A stretch of 64,000 nt of DNA from Xenoacremonium recifei (Eukaryota; Ascomycota; Sordariomycetes; Hypocreales; Nectriaceae), in assembly GCA_012184525.1 (NCBI GenBank), contig WOFQ01000027.1, forward strand, positions 372,001 to 436,000. The letters are read 5' to 3'. Below the pieces are notes generated by a model that was given only the letters and a program-made list of their open reading frames with translations, ran no database searches and was not told where the DNA came from. This document shows positions 55,194-64,000 of the stretch, piece after piece. A program made the position numbers and the translations under genes. The number at the start of each line of letters is the position of its first letter. Within the stretch, counting starts at the first letter, position 1.

Positions 55194-56049
55194 GCTCTCT
55201 GCTCATTGGCTCTTGCGTGTCAACCCTTGACTCGCCATCACCTCACTGAGTTGCTCGGCATTCCTCCCCTTGCAAAAACTTAACCCTGGTCTCGATCATT
55301 GCCTGAAGCATGGCTCGGGCGGGATGTCTCGATCCACTGCAACCACTCAACACCCCGCCAATGCAGGCATTGCAAGACTTCCTCATACACGAAAAGCAAG
55401 TGATATCTTATCTTTCTCGCTCATCGTCCGGTATGACATATCTCGTCGGTATTTTTTCTCGGTCCTGGTTATCTAGCTACGCCAATCTTTGCCGACTTCC
55501 CTTGCACCAGACCAGCCGACAGCCATCTGATCGGCCATTTGAGCTCGGATATCATGAAGGATGCACGTCTGGCCGTCTTAAAATCAGTTGAGCAATGCGA
55601 CATGGTGCCCAGCCGGAATGTCTGACTGCCAAGACGTCCTCGGAGCCACGCCGGAACCTGCTTTCGTCTATTATTGAGCCTATTTCGGGGCTGGCGCTGT
55701 TCCTATACCTAAGGCTGGCTTGAGATACGACAAAGATGCCGTTAAACCCGTACCAAGCCCTACGCCCAACACCCCCCAATTTCATGTATACGAAGGCTGA
55801 GTCCACGTGCCTGTCCAAGAACAACGCCAAAGAGATCGCCCTGTCGAGGGAGGGCAAGCCAACGATGCCAAGCCAAAATCGCGCCGTGGCATGCAGCAAA
55901 CATCTGGACAACAGTGGTCGGGGTCGGACTCCAAGGGGATTAATATCGCTCGTCGTACTCCGTACATACGGATTAGCTTGCTTGGAAGTCCAAAGGTTAC
56001 CATCCAATTTGGGCATGCAGCCCATCGCGTCATCCCAGGCGACCAGCTG

Positions 56050-56065
56050 ATGCGATGCATCGCAT
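56050..56065. repeat. 16-bp perfect palindrome
   Basis: ATGCGATGCATCGCAT reads the same on both strands. It could be a dimeric protein site or chance. It lies in the gene desert. Confidence 0.8.
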
Positions 56066-59000
56066 GCAATGCTGCCAATGGCAAAAGTGGCTCAGGAGAG
56101 CACGTTCAGATTGGCTCACGCTGCTTGTCCATCACGATACCGTCGCCGTCCAGCGAATCGAACAAAGAATTGTGACGGACCCAAGCCGATGCGGGTGATA
56201 CCTAGCAGTAAGCGCCTGCTGGGGGGGATTTCTAGCGCATTCCTCACGGACACAATTTGTCAGTGATCCCCGGGCTGCTTCAACCGCACCTTGTCGAGTC
56301 CTGGGGTTGATGAGCCCGGTGACCCGGGGCTTGTTGGTCGGAGCTCAGGAAGCCGCTGAGCTCGCCGTCACAGGGCTGGGCTCCGGGTACTAGTAGGGAT
56401 GGCTATTTGAGCCTCACCGTCCTGATCTCGCTGAGGGCGACGACTGGCTCGACTTCTTGGACGGCTTCGGATGCCAGTCACGACAAACCCCTTTTTCGTG
56501 TTCCTGTCGACCTCCCTTCGAGCATGTCTCCGCCACACACCACTTTCCGGATGGGCGCGTGTTTGTCCCGCAGCAACATCTCAATGTCACCTGCAGAAAT
56601 GTCCCTCCATCCCCTCTGCAACTCTGCATGGAAGTGGCTCGCCCATGCTTGCGAGGTGGCCGCTGCGACTCCACACGAACCAGATCGGGCAATCTATCCT
56701 GGTCTAATCCGTCTAATCCCAGGCGCATGCCACCCTCTGCGCTGTGATCCGCGACGAGCATCCCACATCTCGAACGCCTCGTTGCCCTTTCCGTCTGCAA
56801 GCCGACAACCCAATGGGCGACCTGCGTGGAGCGAGTGCGGGAGCGCCCGCCTCTTGCGCGCCTGCCGCTGCATCCCTTCTGGAGCAACATGACGCGACTC
56901 GATGCGACATAACAACGCTGACGGCGCCGTTCCGTGCATGTAAGTTGCAGCATCGCGAGTCCGGTCCCCCGTGGACGACTCCTCCGGGAAGGGTCTCGTG
57001 AGCTCTTCGGTCATGCATTCGGACCTATGTGTTGTCGTTTCGATTATCAAGTTGCATAGGCACGGACGATTAGCGGTGCTCAGAGCGGCACGCAGTACGA
57101 GGGATCGCCGACTGATAGACCAGATGAGTATCTTCACGAGATGGTGATCTCACGAAAGAGGACTCCTCGTGTTCGTGTGTCTTGTCTTGTCCAAACAGGG
57201 GCCATCAGCTTCTGCGCCCTCCTTCTGTGCGCGCGTGCCTCGACCATCACCATGAAACTCTGTACGAAGCGTTCTAGCTGCTGGTCTCTGCTCCTCGGTC
57301 TACAGCTGCAGTCGGCTTTAGCTCGCTCAACTAGCTAAAATATTGTCTCCCTTATCGTGGGATCCGCCCTTCTGAGCGCCGGCTATCATATCTTCTGTGG
57401 GTAAATTGCTCTCAGTACGTGTTTCTGTAAGTCAGTGCAATCTGACACATTGATCGGACAAGGATCAGGCTCATATGGCAATCTGCACGGCACAAACAAT
57501 GCTCTCCAAGACAAGCAGCCGCCCCCAGTTGAGAAGGAGGTTCAACCTGGTCACTGTTCTGTTCCCACGACTTATGGTGGGGTAAACTCGCACACTCTTT
57601 CTTCGATTTCAACTCTATGTATGTATTATGGGGGTTTATTATGGGTTCGGGTTTTTCCCTCCCTGGCCATGTCCAAAATTCGATGGCAATGGCAACCACA
57701 GATGGGGTTCAGGGTATTCGGCTCCGGATACGCCGGGTCCTGATGACGAGAGCCAAGCTGCTGTCATAACAGCAGTTGCTTGCTATTCTTCGCGGACTAC
57801 GGACTGCGGCCTGGTGTCGCCGGCGGGCGGTGGACCGTCCCAAGCTCGTGGAATGGCTGCAATCTATCCACGGGGCGCTACGAAGCACTGGAACCTAGCC
57901 TCGAGGCTTCTGACGCGGACACGCCAGCAAAGGCGGCATGGGTCAGGCCTTCTTTGGCGAGCAGGACCGCGACGGACAACAGCAAAGGCCCCTATCCCTA
58001 TCCCTATCGACGGAAGGACTGTGGAAGATGACCCGTTGCAACGGGCCAGACAGGACGGGAAGCTCGACTTCAAACGACACACCCCCCTTGAGAGCGGGGC
58101 GCTCGGGCCCGCTGCACATCATTTTGCGTGTCTGGCTTGCTGGTCGCAGGGAGTCGAGCAAGGGGTTCCTGGTTGACGTGGGGAAGTCGGACCTCGTTGG
58201 CGTGGTTTCAGCCCTTGAGATTGGAGAGTGGGAACGAGACGCGATTCAAGCAGTCAGTCAGCGCAAACGAAGCACGACGAAATGCCCAATTTCTCGGGTT
58301 CGATCCGCGGGAACGAGATGGCTGTTGCTCTGCCGGAGCCCCTTAGCGGCAGGCCTCCGCGGGGGCGTCAGGCCGCCGCACATACTGTACAGCTCAATAC
58401 ACGAGACCGACACCCATCCAGCCATCCACACATATCAAATGTGCAACTGAGGAGTTTCCGGGAGGAAGGCCGGCTGCCTCATCAGGGTACCACGGCGCAA
58501 GGCAACCGTCCATGCCGTAGCACGATGCAAGAACAAGGACGGTGTGGCACGTGGACGGTCAGACGCCGACCTCCATCCAGCACACGGTACCTACATCACC
58601 GATCCAGACGGCAGGCAGGCTGGCTGGCTGACTGCAACCCAATCCTCCTAACCCTCGATGCCGTCACGAACCGGATCTGCTGGAGGGTTGGATTGGATGC
58701 CCCTGCAGGCCTTTTGAAATGGCTGAAGACGACAAGACACGCCATTCTGGCATGCGATAGAGCTGACCCATCCGAATCCAATGCTGCCTGCGTCATACGG
58801 CGCCGAGGTGGATGGCTCGAGAAGGGCATACTGATCGACGTCGAGCCAGCTGCGCCGGCCAGGGACGAATCTCCTGACGAGCAGCACCGGCCAAATTACG
58901 TGCGGAACCCCTGTCTCTCCTCCCCGCATTCAACTGCCAGCGCTGAGTCTCATCATTCTGACGTCGGCTGCCTGTTTCATCTGCTGGCGCTTCTGTCGGC

Positions 59001-62000
59001 GTTTACGGGCCCAGCCAGTGCAAATACGAATTGACGTTCGGATAAGATGGGTTTCCTGGGCTGGGCGGGAGTGGCTTGCTGGTCCGCAGGCTCAGCCTTC
59101 TAGAATCCTTCCCCAAAGACCCAGGACCCCTGAGGGTGATTGTCGGATGTCTATTGGTGTTGGTTGCAACTCGTTCAGCGTTTCTGTCGATCTTTCTCCG
59201 CAATCGACAAGGCTGCACTCTGTTTTGAGTGTGGCTGGCGCTCTGTTTGAAAGCGAAACAGCCAATCTGGCCCACCATCCCATGATCTGAGATGCGACAT
59301 CCATCCTGCGGCGCTTTCCCGGACGCCCATGCGAGGCACGGAGCATATCGCGATGCTTCACACAGCCCTCGGTGATATTCCCCACCACCGCGGCCTTCCA
59401 CGAGATGATGCCGTAAAAAGCATCAGGGCGCATGATCCTTTAGTGTTGTCCCTTCAGATGGTCCTTGTAGCGCTCTGTTGTCTGGGTCGGAGATTGCCAC
59501 GGGTCGGACTGCCAGGGTTTTCCTGTCGTGCATCCAAGGTCAGAGTGATGCTACACTACACCAGGAGTATGTACAGACGAATCAACGCAATCTCGTTCCT
59601 CTTGCCGGCAAAGATCCCCCCTCTATCGAGTCCCAAGACCACAAGGATGCGTATTCGGCCTCGGGTCTGAGGGTCAGTTATTAGGACTGACGGCACTTGG
59701 AAACCACGGCACTCCCGCCTCCGCAGCCATGATGCCATTGATAGAACATCTGTGATGATGCGGATCCAACAACGCCCGCGAAGACGCCTCGGCTTCTGCG
59801 GCACCGCAGCAACACATGGTCAATTTTCGAGTCTCACCTGCAGGCAGTGCCCGACTTCCTTCTCACCGGGCGTCCTACGTACACGACGAGATACATCGGC
59901 AGCAGCATAGACATGGTCGTTCGTCATGGGCCCGGCGGTGCTGCCTCAGTCAGCTCAGATGCAGGTGCAGCATACCACGACAGCTTACGATGGTACGGGC
60001 GCTCAGGAAACAATCTCAGCTTGCCGTTACATTACCGCCCTCTTGACCCTGCTCGCGCTGCGACGCCAGCTGAGTCAAGCAAATAGTCTGCTGCAGCTGG
60101 GAGAATCGAGCGCAAATCGAGGGTGAGCATGACAACACCTGCTTCAACAACATCGGGGGTTTTCTCCCGGTCGAGAGAGATAGTGGTTTGACAGGTCAGA
60201 CCCGGGCCGGCCCCCACGTGCCGCCTTGCAGCTTGACTGGTCATTTGTCACGTCTTGAGAACCGAAATGTCCTCGATTCAGGGTGGTTGCATCGATGCAT
60301 TGTTGGTTGAGGTGATGAGATGAGGGGGGCGGCAGGACGGTCCATTCAGCATCAGCAAGGCACCGCGGGGTGGTGCAACCTCGCCGCAAGCGCAGCAAGC
60401 TGCTGTGAGACGGGCGCAGGTCGAAGAATCCCCGGGCACCGTGGCTACGGTACCGCCGCGGGAGAGGGGGGTGTGCTCTCCAGACTCGCGGGACGCTCCA
60501 TGCCGGCCGGGGCAAGCAGGGCGAGTTCGCGGCCTCGACCTTCACCGGTTTTCGACAAGGCGGGCGAGCCTAGGCATGCAGGCGGTCAGAGGGCCAGCCA
60601 GCGGTGAGCTTCGCCTACACCGAGCGAGCGAGCGCCTTGACGGCTGAGGACCAACCGAGGGCCAATCCATGCTGCCAGCCCCAGACATCCCAGACATCCC
60701 GGACGCGCCCTGTCTGGTTTGTGTTACCTGAGCTGTCACCTCCTCGGCGTCGACTATTGGCAGAGCAGGGCCATTTTGCGGTCGTCTTGGTCATCGACCG
60801 GGGTCAACCGCTTGACGGACTTTGGTACGGCGGCAAGCAACGTCGTGGTCATGCGGTGCAGTGCAGCAGCAGCAACAGCGTCTGTGTCCGCCGGTGAAGT
60901 GCGGTGAGGGCGTCAGCCATCGATGGATGGATGGATGGACGCATGGCTCTTTTCCTGGCTCGCCTGCAGGTGAGCTGTCACCTACATCGAGTGTTTGCAC
61001 GCAGTGCTGAGCACAGCTTTGAGGCTTGAGGTCAGCAGATTAGTCCCGTGGGAGCGCACGCACGCACATGGGTGTGCCTACCTACCGACGAATTTCGGTT
61101 CCCTTCGCGCAAGGTATCTCGCTCGTCACTGTACATGTTCACTCGATTCACGGCTCTGTGGCAACTCATCTGCGCCCTGTCGGGGATGCCATGCCACGTC
61201 AATTTGCTCGCGAGGCGTCCCAGCCGGGGTCTGGAGCAAACATGTGCGGCCGACGACTCATGGTTCTTTTGTGCGGACTCAATGCTCTGTTTCACAGTCT
61301 CCGTCTCTGGCGGCGAAGGCGGCAAAAGGCTCGGAAAGTGGGAATCTGCCAGCTCAGCTCAGCTCCAGATAGCGTCTTTGCGAAACGACGGAAGAGCAGT
61401 ATGGCCATTGAGGCACTGGCCCACGCACTGACTTAATCTCCCAGACAGCGAGACGTGCGCGTCACTGCCAACACTCGCATATCTGGCCGGTCACGTTTCA
61501 ACGTCGTCCACCACTCAGCGGGCGAGAAACTGCGAAACTGCCCGCGCAGGATGAAGGAAGAGGATCTTCCAACTGGCCGGGGGAAGCCAGCACTCGGTTC
61601 CGGGCAACTGGTCAAGGTTGTGGGGGTGGACCTGGCTATGGACAGCTGTCGGGGCTCTGCGACACCTTCTGCCAGTGCAGGACGGCGCCGAGATTGCCTT
61701 TGGCCACCGGTGGAGGAAGAGGCGAAGCCGGGATGAGGATGGCTTCAGGATAGACTCAAGATGGGATATCCCGGGCTCGCGGCGGCCGGGGGGGCGCCAT
61801 CGGAGCCATCAGCCAGCCGCGTGGATCCCCCGGAGGATTCGAGGATGAGCCGGATCGGACTGGATGTCAGTGGATGATGGATTCTCGAAGAAGCTATGAC
61901 TCTATTCTGAGACGCCGCCTTGAGGGTCTCGCGGGAGATGGAAGGGGTCCTCTGGAGCCCTTCGGAGGCCTTCTTCACCTTGGGGAGACGGGCCGGAGAA

Positions 62001-63400
62001 GCCATGCCCGCGACGCCCCTTGGCATTCAAGCAGGAAGATCGAGAAGTGGATAAGGGATGGATTCACTTGCGCGCTTCAAGGAGGTCCTCGGCGGCTTCT
62101 TGCGCCTGACAGTTTGAGAGTTGCCTGACGACGTACGTACGCCGTCCGAGAGCATTGTACGGGAGGGAGCGCGGGACTGTCTCAAGATGCCATTCGATCG
62201 GACGGCATTCCTCTATCCAAGTGGACAGAGCCGGTGGTCCCCGAAACGAGGATCCATGTGGACGGATTCGTGTCTTTTTTCAAAGCACGCGACAGCCGCC
62301 ATCAAATGATCTCGGTCAGTAGGTGACTCGAGGAAGGCCCTGAATCTGATGCTGCCGTGTTGGAAGGCGGAGACGGCTTTCGAAAGGGTCTTCTGGCTGT
62401 ACTCTCAGCAGTGTCGTGTCAGGGGCCAACTGTACAAGCGTATCTCATCGAGTCACAGCATGCTCTGGTTGTTCTCAAAGGGGCTGATGATGCCCGATGC
62501 ATTCGTCGGTCCTCAACCCCGAAACAACACCGGTGGCTATGACAAAACATCTCACCGACACCGATTCTGTCGTGCGATAGTGCCATGTGTGACCGGACAT
62601 GCGCAATCTGGTGAACGCGAGCGAGTGCCCGCGTCGGCCATAGCCCCCTAGGGATGGATTTGCGTCGCCCAGCCAGTCGAGCGACGCGTTGGGCAGCTCT
62701 CCCTGCGCTGTGTCTTGTCCTTTGCATCTGTCCTACGGGACCAGCGAGAGTTGCCTTGCCAGCAATCGTCTTGGTGCAACATGGCAGACTTGACAGATGC
62801 CTGAATGCTGCAGTGAGTTCTTCTCTCAGACAGCCTCCGTCCCCGTGTTACCACGGCCATGTAAGTGAAGCCAATCAAGGTAGGAAGTGCATTCACACCC
62901 TCTCACAAAGCGCGTTTTAGGTCGATCGCATATCCTCAGACGATTTGTCCCTCTGCTGTGCATTGTCGAGCTGCTGTATAGCCAGTGCCCAACTCATACC
63001 ATCAGACTACAGACGAAGGCGTGAAATATCGCATAAGGCAACCGGCACACGCCACGATGCCTCACGTTTCGAGTTTCCATTCCGCACAAGTCTCGCGACC
63101 AGCCCAGCCCATGTGGCCTCGCTCTCTGGTCTCCTCCGTCGCACATCGACTCATTCGTCCACCGCCGCTTACGGGTTGCGCCTTGCAGCCCTCCGGTAGT
63201 TTCCTTGGGCTCTCTTGTCGAACAGATCCTTCTATATGGTACGAATTGGTGTGAGGGAGCAGACTTGTGCTGTGCTCTTGCGCAGGCAGATACCTGGGGA
63301 TGGCGTTGCTGAGTGTGACGGAAAGGAAGGGGCTGTACCGGTGAGATGACTTGGTCAGCGTGCTTACGGGCGGGAGGGGGCGATCTATCAGCAGTTTAGA

Positions 63401-64000
63401 TAGGTGTCAGCTTTGTGATATTCGATATGACAAAAGTTCATTTGCACTGGATCCCAGTTGTAGATACAAGAAATGATGCGGAGTATGTACTCCTCTTTCG
63501 TAGTTGCAGACCACGCTCCCGATTCCTATTCATTTGTCTATATTTTAGTAGAATGTCTTGATTGTGTTTCGTAGTAAAAATGGACGATGATTTCGGAAAA
63601 TGCATTCTGGTTCTTTGAAAATCCTCGATTTCTAAAGGACTGGTATAGGGTAGCAAAATTGATGAACCCCTTCTTGCAGGCCGGAAAGGTCTATGACATC
63701 AATCGAATTCAAGCCGAATGGAACTTTGTTGCCTGGGGATCTTAATCAAAGCTTGGCTAATCTTGTACGATTTGTATTTGTTGTTTTGGTTTGACAAGAA
63801 GCATGATGCTTTAGACTGTGTCGTTTCCATTTGTTCGCTGCTGGCTAAACTAAGTGGCCGTCAAAGACATAATAGCCAGATCCTATGTATAGAATATCCG
63901 AAAGTAAGCCTATAATTATCCTAATTTTAACGCTGCTATATACCACAACCAGCAGGACACCAAAATCCAACCATAGATGTCTACTCAAACAAAGGCCAGT
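63401..64000. other. A/T-rich right-hand end with a short protein-like ORF
   Basis: Composition shifts from G/C-rich to clearly A/T-rich at about 63.4 kb. On the plus strand, 63587-63745 encodes 52 residues starting MISENAFWFFENPRFLKDWY and ending AEWNFVAWGS before TAA. It is aromatic-rich and looks like a real protein end, but no family is recognised and codon bias is weak. Upstream at 63301-63339 a short frame ends at a GTGAGA donor, but I could not join the two in frame. It may be a remnant gene, the last exon of a gene, or chance. Confidence 0.25.

Larger units (their letters stand above)
46661..63400. other. Gene desert, about 16.7 kb, G/C-rich
   Basis: No frame in this stretch exceeds about 270 codons and none has recognisable domains, consistent splice structure or family motifs. 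The first 1-2 kb upstream of PLC are G-rich on the plus strand and probably hold its promoter and leader. Microsatellites interrupt it (listed separately). There is no long terminal repeat, no reverse-transcriptase or transposase motif, and no A/T-rich RIP-like block within it. Candidates that remain are a long regulatory region, non-coding transcripts, or fast-evolving small genes invisible without RNA data. Confidence 0.6.

Noticed and set aside
57991..58009. CCCTAT repeat resembling telomeric DNA
   Set aside because: The fungal telomere unit is CCCTAA; only about three copies occur, in mid-sequence.
58296..58320. GGGTTCGATCC, a tRNA B-box look-alike
   Set aside because: The T-stem does not pair properly and no upstream D-arm or anticodon loop is present.
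58228..59034. 268-codon frame in the desert
   Set aside because: Composition is rich in Arg, Ser, Pro and His as expected for a chance frame in G/C-rich DNA, with no motif, no splice support and competing frames on the other strand.
1..64000. CRISPR arrays, insertion sequences, bacterial operons
   Set aside because: No regularly spaced repeats, transposase frames or ribosome-binding-site-led gene runs; the window is eukaryotic.

Overview
This window looks like nuclear DNA of a filamentous ascomycete, most likely a Sordariomycete (Hypocreales/Glomerellales-like). The evidence is short spliceosomal introns (about 45-95 bp) with GTAAGT/GTGAGT donors, GCTAAC/CTGAC branch points and AG acceptors; G/C-rich third codon positions; single-copy genes with fungal architectures (PFA3, TRS31, RTS1/B56, TFC1, PDR16, DHHC and B56 families); and dispersed, solitary 5S rRNA genes. 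The species cannot be named from the sequence. There are no bacterial features and no operons. Exon coordinates were worked out by hand from frame continuity and splice signals; each multi-exon model given here sums to a whole number of codons, except the GH3 gene, which runs off the left edge.

Layout. 1-9.2 kb is a metabolic/secreted block: a GH3 beta-glucosidase (truncated by the left edge) divergent from an MFS sugar porter, then a secreted, probably membrane-anchored arylsulfotransferase-family protein and a secreted beta-lactamase-like serine hydrolase. 9.3-46.7 kb is a dense housekeeping block: CAND1 (cullin exchange), a small acidic protein of unknown function, TRAPP subunit TRS31, a BCS1-like AAA ATPase, a PDR16/SFH3-like phosphatidylinositol transfer protein, a WD40-inositol-polyphosphate 5-phosphatase, a small DUF4748-type protein, a CID/RS/RGG RNA-processing protein, the PP2A B56 subunit RTS1, TFIIIC subunit TFC1, a C2H2 zinc-finger protein, the palmitoyltransferase PFA3, two 5S rRNA genes and a phosphoinositide-specific phospholipase C.

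46.7-64 kb is a gene desert of about 17 kb. It is mostly G/C-rich and unique-looking, has scattered short microsatellites and palindromes, and contains no open reading frame I can defend as a conserved gene. The last 600 bp turn A/T-rich and carry a short protein-like ORF.

Functional links. The GH3 enzyme and sugar porter share a promoter with candidate CRE1/CreA sites and probably act together in beta-glucoside use. The PI-transfer protein, 5-phosphatase and PLC all act on phosphoinositide/IP3 signalling, though clustering may be chance. TFC1 is part of the factor needed to transcribe the 5S genes 5 kb away.

The most interesting observation is the pair of 5S rRNA genes at 41.7-42.0 kb. They differ from each other at roughly one position in five, yet every main helix is kept by compensatory changes and both have a TATA-like box at -30 and a T-run terminator. 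They look like two distinct, working 5S isotypes side by side rather than pseudogenes.
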